Shown piece after piece: positions 12,034-24,200 of a stretch of 64,000 nt of DNA. The stretch's first letter is position 1. Each line of letters opens with the position of its first letter. Source of the stretch: Malus domestica. Lineage: Eukaryota > Streptophyta > Magnoliopsida > Rosales > Rosaceae. The stretch covers positions 35,146,001 to 35,210,000 of the forward strand of contig NC_091667.1 in the NCBI RefSeq assembly GCF_042453785.1, read 5' to 3'. The position numbers were made by a program, and so were the translations under genes. The notes beneath the pieces are model-generated. The model was not told where the DNA came from. It made no database searches and was given only the letters and a program-made list of their open reading frames with translations.

Positions 12034-14731
12034 CTAACTGAAATCATGTCTCCAACTGTGAACAGCAAGCGGCAGGCCCCAATCATCACCGTGGGGTGAG
12101 TCAGGCCCAAAGCCCACAGCCCCTCTAGCCAGCCCACGGTGCCCACTACTTTTCGGGCTTGGGCTTCTTGGGATCAGGTAGTTTGTTGTCCCTCCACCCG
12201 AGCTCGACGAATCACACCCTGACCCAACAACCGACCCCTTCCTCGTTGAAGGGTTCCATTGAGGAGTTGGGGGGCTAATCTGCTTGCCCGAGCCTTGGCC
12301 CCGGACCTTGGCCTTGGCAGATTTGGTCGGGGCCATGTAACTCGGGACGTTATTCGACCCTTGCTGGCGTTGTTGCCGGGTTGAATACGCGTCTGAATCA
12401 ATCATGTCTGGATTGAGTCGGCTCATATTGACATGAGGCGAGCTTGAAGGTGCGGCAATGTCCATTTCAACTGTCTTCTCGGAGTTATCGCTGGCAGTGG
12501 TAGTGGTGATGGGTGTTCCGTAAGAGGTATCTCGTGGGCCTGAGTGGCGGTCTTGATGGGGTTGCGATGACATCCACCGCTCGAGCCAATTCCATCCCCA
12601 TTGGGCCTTATCAGGCATATTGGGCTGGAGCCCAAATTCAGGTCCATCGGGACTGGACTGAAGAAGTTGTTGTCTCTGTTGCAATTAAACAATGTCACGC
12701 AAAATGAGCATTAATTTTTCAGTGCAACCGTCACAAAGTCACTTACTTGATAACTATAAGCATAAGCGAGAGCCCTCTCTCTTTTGACCGCAGCATCATG
12801 CTTCCTTGAAGCATTTTCCTTGAAGCTATGACGCCTTTGATGCCTACTCCCATTCGCACTTTGCATTTCGTATTTTTTTAGAGGACTCTTTGACTTTTGC
12901 TCTTCTTCCTCCATTAAAGCTCTTCTTTCCTCTTCATCTTCATCGTAATCTTCAGGATCATCCTCCTTTTTGTGAATTTTGTCTTTGGTTAATTCGAGCC
13001 GTCGAGCTCGTACTCTTGCTTGCACACGCACTAATGCCTGCATGCATCGCATCGTCATTTGTGCTTGCTTCCGAACGTTATTCCCTCTCACCAATGCTTG
13101 TAGCCTCACCAATCCCTTCAACGCACGCAGCGCGCGCCGAGCCTAAAAAATAAGTAATTAGTATAAATATCACTAGATGTAGTGGCTTTTGAAGTTAAAT
13201 GTTAAACGGTATATAAAGTTATGGTAAACTTACCAGGTAGCCTCTGTAATATGACTGAATGAAGATTGCAGCTCGTTCTTCCCTAGAGTGACGGCCATAA
13301 CCGGCCAATCGGACAACTTTAGCGGCAGCTTGTGCCGCGGCAACAGCTGCTTCAGCGGCAGCAGCAGTTGCAACAGCAACAGCAATGGCATGGCTTCTAT
13401 CTTGATGACCATTATTCAGAGGAGTTGAAGATTCGGTTGCTCTCTCATCGTTCGTTACGTCCGGCGAGCTCTCCGCTGGAAAATGCTCAAATGACACCAC
13501 CTCCGCGGCATCATGCTGCCATTTCTCCCCGATCTCCTTCTGGATTATATCATGGTACGCATCAAATATCATAATTAGCACTATAATTAACACTTAATTA
13601 TCAAATAAGTTAACTAATGTTGATGTGATGGCTTAGGTGGCATGACAATGATACGTCAGGTCGAGTCATGTGCCTTGTAAGGAAAGATATAAAGCTTATT
13701 GTTACAGTATTATGTATGCATATGATGATGGTGATAGGGGACCATATGGTGTTGGGGCATGCAGCTTGGTTGTGATTGTAGTTTTTTCAATGTGTCTAGA
13801 ACACGAGACGGTACATCATACAAATGGAGGAAATTTTTTTAAATGTCTATCCACTTGTATAATGACATATAGCACATGTTCCGGGTACATTAAAAAATCT
13901 CTTGCGCTTGATGGTCCTAAAAATGCCAGTACCAAAAGGGTAGCTCATCGATCTTTAATGTGACATGATTCCACTAGGCAAACCATTTCACTTCACCTCC
14001 AAACAAAAAAAGGTCACGATCTTGATTGATATATGTTTACTTCTATATATCCAAATAATTAAGTTAACCATTAGCTAGCTCCTATTGATTTGAAATAAGA
14101 TTAAATTCGAATAATTAGCGGCAGACATTGTGCTCCAATTATCTGTATACAAGATCGAATCATTTCAAACAATAAAACTTTTTTCAGTAATTTACATCTT
14201 GCTAAAAAAATGAATTAATTAGTGAATGTACAAAATGAGTAATGCTAATGTTAGGGAGATCAAATTTTTAAACAAAATTTGCAATCAAATAATGTGTCAC
14301 TAATAAGAAATAAGTACGGTAATTAACATTTAAATAATAATCAAATCATTAACATCCACATCATTTGGTTTACAAATTTGGTCTCCTAGCATTACCCGAA
14401 CAAAATAAGTGCATGTACTCACAAATATCGTTGAATTAGGTTTAATAAATTGTATCATTATTGCATAACAAATTGAATCATTGCTTGCCTTGTTGGTGTG
14501 ATCATGAATGGCACAAAAACTTCACAGAAAATAAATTGAGATTGAAAAGAAAAATAATAATTATATGAAGAACAATTGTTTTCTTTCAAAGAAATTATAT
14601 GAATCTGAAAACTTGCTAAGAAAACTGAAAGAATGGAACTCAGAGAAAACCTTTTTGTCGGGCGAGTCCTTAGAAGAATGTTTGAAGACTTTCTTAACGG
14701 AGGAGAACCAGCCGCTTCCTTTCTTCCCCAT
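12034..14731 (-). CDS. IQ67-domain (IQD) calmodulin-binding protein
   Basis: IQD proteins are plant scaffolds that bind calmodulin and often associate with microtubules, membranes or the nucleus. Four exons on the minus strand: 14731-14651, 13539-13234, 13142-12747 and 12675-12034; all introns are phase 0 and the product is 473 aa. The N-terminus [16 protein letters not shown] is the family's conserved start. The IQ67 domain spans about residues 115-180: [13 protein letters not shown], then the phase-0 intron that hallmarks the family, then [20 protein letters not shown] and [29 protein letters not shown] motif and a Ser/Thr/Pro-rich basic tail follow. The start at 14731 is preferred over an in-frame ATG at 14749 because MGKKGS is conserved. 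The first donor (GTTTTC) is weak. By recalled synteny it may be the Arabidopsis IQD21 counterpart; this is not proven. Confidence 0.9.
13786..13925 (+). repeat. Dispersed repeat, inverted copy at 20110-20285
   Basis: Shared phrases with the reverse complement of 20110-20285 include atgtgtctagaac, ataatgacatat and attaaaaaatctcttg. It lies upstream of the second IQD exon, inside intron 1. Possibly an old MITE or solo fragment. Confidence 0.55.
14239..14398. mobile_element. Short MITE in IQD intron 1
   Basis: Imperfect inverted ends: gtaatgctaatgttagggag at the left, and ggtctcctagcattac at the right. About 160 bp, AT-rich and non-coding. A relative lies at 19843-20036. Confidence 0.65.
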
Positions 14732-14932
14732 CTCCGGCCGGCCGGTCAAAAGTTCAACCTCTCATTGCCGTCATCATATTGCTCTCATCTCACGAGAGCG
14801 CGCCCGCGCACATATATATGTATTAGAATACAGAGTTCAGACGTATATATGTATGTGTTTGTTGGGAAGTAGTGTCGCTCACAAATTAAACAGAGGAAAT
14901 GAGCTGATAATATCAAGACTGAAGAGAGATCT

Positions 14933-14954
14933 AGAGAGAGAGTGAAAAATGTCT

Positions 14955-15005
<51 letters not shown>

Positions 15006-15034
15006 TGGCGAATGGGGAAGGGATAGTGTTGTGA

Positions 15035-15061
<27 letters not shown>
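14933..15061. repeat. (GA)n microsatellite in the IQD 5' leader region
   Basis: Two GA runs (about 14958-15001 and 15037-15060) separated by 'tggagtggcgaatgggg', which itself recurs after the second run. On the transcribed strand this is a CT-rich leader. Confidence 0.85.
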
Positions 15062-15066
<5 letters not shown>

Positions 15067-15929
15067 GGTCGAATGGGGAAGGGAGCAGTAGTGTTGTGAG
15101 GGTAATAACTGCAAGCCCGCGCAATAGCCGTTACTATTTAACGATTTCACGTGCGATCGATCTTGTAGAAATGTGTAGCTACTAATACATACTAGTTTAC
15201 TACCTAGTACCTACCAACATTATACATATGTATATAATATGTTGCAGTTTGCAGTGTAAATGTTGTTTCTTTGTGACTGAAATGTCACATGTTCGAGTCG
15301 TGGAAACAATTTATTCGCAAAGCAAGAGTGAAGCAGCGTACGATAGACGTTTTCCCGACCCTCATAAAGTAGAGCATCTAGAGAGCCTTGTTGGTTTGAG
15401 ATCGTCCTTTATATGTGTTGTAGTTGGGGCTGGTTTGGCAAGTAATTCGTTGGTTTGAACACTTGAATATATCAGACATACAAGCGTCGGTTTGAGCGTG
15501 AATGAAACTAAAATAAAGTTTAAGTGGGGTGCTCTGTGTGTGTTAATGGATGAGAATATAATACAATTGTTCGTAATTAAGAAGTTCGTACTCAAGAATT
15601 TCTATAATATTGGACTTCTACAACATCATCTGGAGCACAAAGTAGGGTTTTCTTATAAAGTGATAAGGGTTTTAATGTATATATACAAATTACTAAACCT
15701 TTTTTTTTTATCAATACACACATCAGTAAACTTGTACAAGAAACAAAATAATTAGAAACCTTTCTATTTGAATCAAGTCACGGATTTTGTAATTTTCCAA
15801 CTTTTGGTGAAACAAAAGGGCAATTGCTTTTCCAATTTTGTATCAAGCGAAATCATTACATTACCTGTAAATTGTATTGGAGTAATTGTCTTTGTGATAG
15901 CCTTCAACACAATTTTAATTTATAGCTTA

Positions 15930-16175
15930 TTTAGAAGTGCTTTGAAAACAACATTTGATAAATTGTTTTTTAAATTAATTCTTAGTAAAAATTATGTAGA
16001 TCTTGAAAAAGTACTTAAAGTGCTTCATGTGGATCATGAAAAGTACTTGAAGTGTTTCATGTAAGAAACACATGTATGGTGCTTCTTCTAAAAATACTTC
16101 AAGTGCTTTTAGAACCCAAAATCAATTTCACCAAAAACGTTTTCAGTTATTTTACAAACACTTTCAAACAAACCA
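15930..16175. mobile_element. hAT-like MITE, family copy 1
   Basis: Rich in aagtgctt / aagcactt words with an end reading acactttcaaacaaacc. Relatives are at 50425-50575 and 61725-61925. Non-coding. Confidence 0.45.
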
Positions 16176-16377
16176 TTAAGTATTTAAAACTTGGGAAAAT
16201 TTGAAAGAGGTTCAATTTTACACCTCATCTTTTGAAATAGGTCTAATTTTTAGTCCAATTGGACTCATATCAAAAGACCCCTTAAAACTTCAAGGCCATT
16301 TTTCCCCTACCAAATATTAAAAGCAGAACGTAATTTCAATTAACTAAGGTGTTTTTAGTTGCAGAAAGAGAGCCAAC

Positions 16378-16606
16378 AGGACCCTCTCCGGATCCTTTTT
16401 GTCAGGATCTTGAAGATTTGTGAATCGTGTCTGTTTATTGTACATCATGTGGTCAATTTTTATCAAGTACTGTTTATATTTATTTTTAAATAAAATATTT
16501 AAAATAATTTTTAATTACACGATATACGATAAACGAACACGATTTACGAATTTTCAAAATCCCCACAAAGATGATCGGACGAAAATCCGGACTTGAAAGA
16601 GAGGGC
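16378..16606. mobile_element. MITE with inverted ends (gatcc/ggatc type)
   Basis: Left ctccggatcc...aatcgtgtctgtttat; right gataaacgaacacgattt...gaaaatccgg, in inverted relation. A related but distinct element is at 20372-20530. Confidence 0.55.
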
Positions 16607-16828
16607 CATGGTAATTAGTGGATCAGCAGCAAGTCAATGGTGACCCAACATCACAAGATGCCCGAGTTGATAAGACAACTTGCTCCATCATATATCCTAA
16701 TATTATTTTTAATAATATTTGTTTCTTTTTTTCCTCTGTCAAATATTTCTATTTCATTTTGTTTTAAGGATAAAAATATTGACAAGACTTCTATCTCTTA
16801 AGCGATACATAATATCATTCCGTTGGGA

Positions 16829-17006
16829 CAGGGATCTCAGCCGGATCTCACTCCATCAAATCTTAAGGATTCGGAGATTCGAATTATTGAAATTTGATCC
16901 AACATTTTCAAACAAGGATCATTTTAAAAATGATAATAATTGTAGCCGTTTGATCAAATTTCAAGAATTCAAATCTCCAGATCCTTAGGACTTGCTGGGG
17001 GAGATC
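16829..17006. mobile_element. Small MITE
   Basis: Inverted ends: gatctc...aaggattcggagattcgaatt at the left and aattcaaatctccagatccttag...gagatctgg at the right. Non-coding. Confidence 0.55.
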
Positions 17007-18213
17007 TGGCTTGAAACTTTGTCCATTCCGTTGTATGTACGTTCTTTTCGTTTATCTCTGGCTTCAGCTGCTGCGGCTCCATTTTTCATCCACCTCACCG
17101 TCGGTGTTGGTGATCACCAAGTTCTTATTACCTCACAACTAATGCTCCCACCCTAACCAAAAACACAGACCTCCTACTTTATCGAAAATACTAATTTGGT
17201 GAAGAATTAGACCCCAATTCCCTTGTCACTAACCATTTATATTATTATTTTTGTTATTTTCAACGACAAGTTATGATCTTGGTGTACCATATTGTAAAAA
17301 CTATCATTTTCACCTGTGAAACTCCTAGATTTGACATACCACTCAACTATGCTCACGGTTAATTAATTTTGTGTGCACTTTAGTTATAGTTTGAGATTTA
17401 ACGCAACAGAAATGTTGCTCTTTTGTTTAAAAAAAATCATGTGTTTAAGTCGTAGAAACAACTTCTTTGCAAAGCAAAGATAAAGATTCGTACGATAAAC
17501 GTTCATCTCCCCTTTCCACCAACCCTAAAAAAGCAGAGAGCCTTGTTGCCTGGGATTGCTCTTTTAATATTTAGTTATAGTTTAGATGCTGCTCCAATTA
17601 TACTAGCATCCAAGTTTTTCTTCACTCATGATAGTATACCAAGCCAATGCAAAACTGCCATATAAGAAAGTTAAACATATGACGGTGCGTAATTAACTAA
17701 AAACATTATCACGATGACATCTCGTTGTAATTTATCTTGAAAGCGAGAGGCGGATATTTGTGAGGCACGTGTATAGAATCGATTTGTCTGTTTTGATAAT
17801 TAAGAAACCTGCAGTAAGGGCAACATGGTTCCACCAGATAACCCTCCTTTGCTGAGCTGTGAAGTTATATTAGACCCACAGTCCTGCGCAGTGCGCAGAG
17901 CCACCTGAGGTGGTATTGGGTGTGGTTGCGACTTTAAAATCGAAAAATAACATGGGTTTAACTAAGGTAGATATGACCTAATACTTGCATTTAAAGGGAC
18001 ATTCAAGCAAGATATAAAGAAAATGCTTCATTAGGAAGGGGAAAGAGGGGTCTCACAATCTCACTTTTTTGCCCTACATTCGATGGATTGAATTTTGGTT
18101 GGTGAAAGGCAACTTTCAACATATTTATGTTCCTTAATCCTTATTGAAGCATGTCGTATTAATATGTCATTGGAGAAATTTTTTAAATAAGCTTATTCAA
18201 ATGTTTTTTTTTT

Positions 18214-18520
18214 TGTTAAAATAGTATATGAGATTGTCATAACTTTTCACTTTGGTCTCCGAGATTTAAAATCGATAGAAGTGGTATCTGAGATTGTCCA
18301 ATGTCTATCATTTTGATCATTCCATGAAAAATCTTTGTGAAATTAAGGGTATTTTCGTCAAATCAACACCTCTATTTGAGCTTGTGGTTTCTTCAAATTT
18401 AACGAGGATTCTTCACAGAATGACAAAAATAACTGACAGTGGACAATCTCAAGAACTACTTCTATCGATTTTAAATCTTAGGGACCAAAATGAAGAGTTA
18501 GGACAATTTTAGGGACCATT
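18214..18520. mobile_element. MITE with ~100-bp inverted repeats
   Basis: The left arm (ggtctccgagatttaaaatc...agattgtcca) and right arm (ggacaatctc...gattttaaatcttagggacc) are near-perfect inversions, making a ~300-bp foldback. Confidence 0.75.
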
Positions 18521-19239
18521 TGGGCAAAAAAGTCTTTAAGTGACACTCATTTTATATTGTATTCAACTAAATCATCTAGTTTTAAGATTTCATCCAAATT
18601 GGTAACCATAACACATTAATATCTCTTCCATCACGTGATACGTGTATGTTCTCATATTAAGTAGTATATCTTTCGACTCATAATTAATATCACGTGATAA
18701 GATATACCATTACATACGAAAATTCCTTGTTGCATAGATCATTTTTGTTGCCCCATGAATGCAAAAAGGTTCATGAACCAAAAACTCGTATATGGCATAA
18801 GACTAGTTGGAATGGTGCTTCCAAAGTAAGACCATGCATTAATTGGTCCGTCGATATAATTATCTTCTAAGTAAAACAATAGTGTAGATTCTAAGCATGA
18901 TTATTATCATTCTACCATGCATCTAATCTAAAGCTATATAATATTCCGTGTCCAACGGACGGGTAGCAAATCACCTTGTGTATTCAGAATTAAAGCTATG
19001 TATGCAACTTGATGGAATGAGACGATGACTTGTGTTCAACTACTTAAACTAAGAGATCTCAACTACTACTCACTGTTATCATCATGTATGTACCTTCCTT
19101 TAATTCCAATTAGGATTTGGTAAAACATATCTAATGTCTCTGAATTTCTTGTTGAACCTTTACTTATCAAGTAATTAATCTCTTTCTTTTCCTTTTTGGT
19201 TTAATAGCTAAACAACAATGGATAAATTGATAATTACAT

Positions 19240-19388
19240 GAGGATAGTGTTATCCACATACCCATTTTTACCTCTCATACATTTATCTCAATTTCCGGCC
19301 GTCAGATCAAATGAATTGAATAAGATCAATGAACAAAAATTAACAAAGATATGTAAAAAGTAAAAATGAGTGTTAATAATGCTACCCT
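19240..19388. repeat. MITE-like repeat (relative at 56080-56200)
   Basis: Contains the phrase gtcagatcaaatgaattga followed by ttaaca-type spacer; the same order recurs at 56110-56165. Non-coding. Confidence 0.4.
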
Positions 19389-19569
19389 TACTTTAACGTG
19401 TTTCGTGACAGCCACCTTGTTTGGGTCTTAATGGAATGGTCGAGTCGGAATTTTTGTGGGCCTCTTTGGGCCGGGATCAAGTTTTATCAGCAACCCAGCT
19501 TTATGGGCTTATTTTACTGGGCTGCTACACCGAAGTTTGTATGGTGTGCTTTTGGAGAGGTTTTTTAAA

Positions 19570-19800
19570 GTACTGGCTATTCAAGCAGTAGGGTCAGGAT
19601 TCTCTCCTGAGCAAATGGAGAGGATCCTCCTGATCGGGCTCATTGGGCCGTTTAAAATTTATCCAATTGTTACAAACAGGGAACTCTACTAAAAGTTATA
19701 ATAATTATAGCTATTGGATAACTTTTGAACGGTCCGATGAACCCGGTCAGGAGGATCCTCTCCATTTGCTCAGGAGAGGATCCTGATCCCAAGCAGTACT
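19570..19800. mobile_element. MITE with strong inverted ends
   Basis: caagcagtagggtcaggat and gcaaatggagaggatcctcc at the left; the inverted forms ggaggatcctctccatttgc and atcctgatcccaagcagt at the right. About 230 bp. Confidence 0.8.
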
Positions 19801-19842
19801 CCATATATTAGACGGAAGAAAAATATATTTTTTTGTGTGAAG

Positions 19843-20036
19843 TAATGCTATGTAAACCAATTTTTAAACTAAATTTGTAAATTGTTTAATGTGTCACAAA
19901 TAGAAAATAAGCACGTACGCCATATGCCGTTGTAAAAATGGAGAGACAATTAAAAAAAGTAATAATTAAATCATAAAAAATTACGTCATATGGTTTATAA
20001 AATATGGTTTAAATACATGATTTCCTAAGTATTACC
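19843..20036. mobile_element. MITE related to 14239-14398
   Basis: Begins gtaatgctatgtaaacc and ends ataaaatatgg...aagtattac. It shares the internal phrase taatgtgtcac with the copy in IQD intron 1. Confidence 0.5.
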
Positions 20037-20109
20037 CTTTTCCATATCCCTCCACTTATTTAATAACTTGTTAAGCACTCAATTGAATACCAGTCAATTG
20101 AAAATGTTA

Positions 20110-20285
20110 CGTTAGCGTGCCCATTGGGCTCAAGAGATTTTTTAATGTGCCCACATGCACGAACGCCATATGTCATTATAAAAGTGGACAGACAATTGAA
20201 AAAAAAAATGCTTGCCTCCACTTGTATAATAATATATAACGTACGACAGTCAAGTTCTAGACACATCGAAAAATATCTCTTTATG
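20110..20285 (-). repeat. Dispersed repeat, inverted partner of 13786-13925
   Basis: The reverse complement matches the first copy over most of its length, with an A-tract in the middle. It lies in the intergenic region upstream of GMI1. Confidence 0.55.
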
Positions 20286-20371
20286 CTCAATTGTTAGGCC
20301 CATTAACCTTGAGTCTCTGCAAATTTCAAATTTGTCTTCCCCAAATTTTCACACAAATGTGGGAAAATGAT

Positions 20372-20530
20372 ACTCGTCGGATCCTTTTCCTAGGGATATG
20401 GGGATCCCGTAATCATGATCGTTCATCGTATATCATGCGATCATCTTTCGTTAGGTATTATTTATAAAATAATTTATAACCGTACGATATACAATAAACG
20501 GTCATGATCACGGGATCCCGGATCCCAGTA
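20372..20530. mobile_element. MITE with gggatccc inverted ends
   Basis: gggatcccgtaatcatgatcg at the left and cggtcatgatcacgggatccc at the right are inverted copies. It lies about 0.8 kb upstream of the GMI1 start. Confidence 0.7.
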
Positions 20531-20560
20531 CCTGTCTGATCACCTCGATTCCCTACTTTA

Positions 20561-20573
20561 CTTGGGCACAAAG
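20561..20573. promoter_or_regulatory. CTT(N7)AAG site upstream of GMI1 (candidate SOG1 site)
   Basis: The sequence cttgggcacaaag fits CTT-N7-AAG, the consensus of the plant DNA-damage factor SOG1. In Arabidopsis GMI1 is induced by gamma rays and mitomycin C. The match has six fixed bases, so one chance hit in a few kb is expected; function is inference. Confidence 0.4.
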
Positions 20574-21284
20574 AATTTCTTACTTGGCCATTCCAGTCAC
20601 AGGAGGTGGGTCCCCACGCCTGTTCATCTAATCCCCCTCTGCCACGTGGATTCATCGGACAATAAAGCTGCTGTGGTCGGCTAGTTCTGCAAAACACCCA
20701 GCAACTTTGGCATATATATCCCGCGGCGCAACTTACCGCCAGCTTCATACAACACTGCTAACATGAACCTATTCGGGTAACGTGCGCTACACCGATGGCT
20801 AATTTAACGTTGACGTGGCAGAAAAATCCAACCCGGCGCATTTTAGCATGTACCCGAGCCAACTGGCTTCCCAGCCACGCATAAGAGCAATATATCAGAG
20901 AGGTGGCGGTTCAGCTCACTCGGACGTCGCTTTCTCTCTCTACAAAGCTCAAACCTTTCGTTTTCTCTCTCTAAAACCCCTAGAAATCTCCCATTTCTGC
21001 TTCACTGCGCGAGCTCCAACAAGAACGGAGCTTCACGGTTTCGAAAAAAAGGCATGAACTTTATACATTCTGCGTCTGCGATTTTGCATTACATTTGTTT
21101 GAAATTAAAAGCATGAACTTGGTTAGATTTTACTTAAAGGAAGTACAAATGTTAAGATTATCTGCTATTTCACTCACTAAAACCCCTTTATTCTGTGAAA
21201 AATTCTTATATACGTGTATATATATGTATATATATGTGTATATATGTGTATACATGTCTTTGAAAATGGATGCATGCAGCAAAG

Positions 21285-24200
21285 ATGCAGCGGACACCAA
21301 CAAAGAGGAGCCAAGTGCGCGAAGATCACGGCAATAAGGACGTGACGTATAGATTCAAGGTGCTGTTGCCAAATGGCATGAGTGTTGGGTTGCAATTGCA
21401 AAACCCTGAGCACAAAATGCCACTTGGAGATTTCATTCAGATGCTGAAAAGGGAGCATCACCTGGCCTTGAGAGAATCTAGCTCGAGGAAGCGGAAGCGG
21501 GAGATTGATTGGAATGCTGGCGGTTTATTTATTGAAGATGCCAATAACCGGGAGATAAGGGATGTGGTGAATTTCAAGAACTTCAAGGCACATGAGTGCC
21601 ACATTCTGAAGCTTCATGTGAGTATAAGATTCGCGATTTAAAGGTCCCTTCTTTTCTCGATGTGGGATTATTACTCTCAAAATATGGTTGCGCTCTTTTA
21701 ATTTGTTTGCTTGTTGATGGATAATATATATATTTTCGGGAATGGTGATATTGTGCTTGTTTTGTTTATGATTTAGGATGGTAATGTGTCTGAGAGAGTT
21801 ATTACTTTTGAGGTTAGTAATATCTCCTACATTATTGTTTCCATATGCTTTGAAATTCATAATTGAAGAATTTATCTTATCTTGCTGCGTTCGGAAGTTT
21901 TATGCGATTGATCAAAGGATGCCGTTAATTCATGATGGACTTCTCTGATTTGTAGAATATGTGGGATTTGACACCTGTTACTGATCTACTAAGGGAATTA
22001 CCGCAAGAGTACACGTCTGAGACTGCTCTGGCGGATCTGATTGTAAGTTGCATATACTGCTGGTGTTATTCACTGTTTTGGTTCATTTTGTTTTCACTTG
22101 ATTGCCTACATTCTGCTGCTCATTTGTTCATCAGGATAATTCCCTTCAAGCTGTTTGGGCAAATGACAGGAGACATAAGAAGCTTATAAGGTATTGAAAT
22201 TGTAGATCCTTTAGTTGTACGCGCCTTTTCTTTTATATGTTAATTTTTGGTACTGTTGGGATAGATTTTTGGTTTTTGTGTTTTCGTTGATTGCTTTTTC
22301 ACTATGGTCTATCATGTCATTATAGTTGCTTACAGATATTTTGCTAGCTCATTCGTAATTATTACCTAGACGAATACTATTGATATTATTGTTTGATTAT
22401 TTCAGACTACTCAATTTATTGTGCTAGTATCCGTTTTTTGCTCAATGTTAAGCTATATTATATCTCTCTGGTTACTTCATAACTTTACCGTTCTCCCTTT
22501 ATTATTTTCAGTGTGGATGTGGCTGATAATGTGATCTCAATTTTTGACACTGGCCCTGGGATGGATGGAAGCGATAAAAATTCTATAGTGAAGTGGTATT
22601 TATTTTCCTTGAACCATTTTCTGTCTTATATTTGGAATGTAATTTCGTGAGGGCTATGAATTGAAAGAGTCCAAGACCGAAGTTCGAGTTGGAAGGGTGA
22701 AATAAATTTTGGTTGAATCCATTATCATTTTTCCTTCTGGAAAAAGATCCTAAAGGAAAGCAATCAAGAAAAATTATGCAAAAGGACCTCCTTAGGGGTT
22801 CATACTGTTGTGACTAGCTCCTTCTTGAAATTGTCTCAAACTTCTGTTCGGGTTATCTAATGGCTTTGCTTGTTGGCTGACCTTTTCCACATGTGATAGC
22901 AAAACTTACACGAGTCTTCGGAAAATTATGTATATAATTCTCATTAGTGACGGCAAGTAATGTGAGGTTTAAGTGTTCTATTTTCATGCTAAGAATGTGA
23001 TTCGTATTCTATGCAGGGGAAAGATGGGTGCTTCACTTCATAGATCTTTTAAGGACCAGGCGATAGGGGGCACACCTCCGTACTTAACGGTAAAACCAAT
23101 TTAAAAATATCTTCCTGTATTGATAATCGTGAAATAGGTTGTGTGTGTGCTTAACATGATAAGTTAAGTTTTATGCCATGATGTACTGAAAAATTTCTAT
23201 AATCCGCATGCCATTATTCTGTCTATGTTGTATATTCAGTACTGGCTTGGCTTTGAAGTTCTGTTTTGTGTGTTCATGTAGCCATTTTTTGGAATGTTTG
23301 GATATGGTGGACCTATAGCGTCTATGCAATTAGGGAGGTACGACTTCTCTGAATTCTTTTTGCTTCTTCATGCATGTTGATTTTCTGGTGAAAGGTTTCC
23401 TTCAATACATTTCGACCCATGATCATTGTACTATCATGTTATAGGCATGCATTAATTTCTTCCAAGACAAAGGATTCCAGGAAAGTTTATACATTACATC
23501 TTGATAGAGAGGCTTTACTGAGCAGGTCAAACTCTGATTCTAATTGGAAGGTAAAAGTGTGCTTGGCAGTTTATCTCTTTTTAATGGCAATGCTTTCACC
23601 GGTGTTGATTTCTCTTGTTTCTTATATAACTTTCTAACTGGCGTTATTTTCTCAAACTGGTACCTTTCATTTTAGACTGCTGGTGGCATGAGGGATCCTT
23701 TAGAAGAAGAAATGATCAGAACACCACACGGTAGCTTTACAAAGGTAGAGTATTGCAACATTTTGTTGTTATCAAATTATTGTCCAATTCTGTTATGAAG
23801 TTGGTTTTATTGGAAATATTGTTTCTGGCCGCCTTTTTTTTTTTTTTGGCATTTGAAATTGTCCTGACACAATTTTAAATTTCAAGCTTTGGTTTTTCTA
23901 GGCCGTAAGCAGTCGTCACTAGTGAAGTTTGTGAAATCTAATGTTATTGGTGGCTTTTGAATAGCTATGAGTTTTATAAACTTCACAGTGTTTATAGTGC
24001 TGATTGACAGGTTGAAATTTATAAACCAAAATCGAAATTGGACATAGATCAACTCCGATGCAAGCTGAAGGACATATATTTCCCGTATATTCAGGTATGA
24101 AAAACTTATGGAGCACAAACATTATTAACTTTTGCTGAAATACTTGTGACTTCTACTGGAGATCTTGTTTATCTATTGCTATTTCTTAAGTTCTACTACA

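Larger units (their letters stand above)
15062..20560. other. Gene-free intergenic stretch, MITE-rich
   Basis: No gene was recognised. Apart from the MITEs listed separately, 15150-15920, 17010-18210 and 18525-19240 are AT-rich single-copy-looking sequence with no protein or RNA gene that I can support. Confidence 0.6.
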
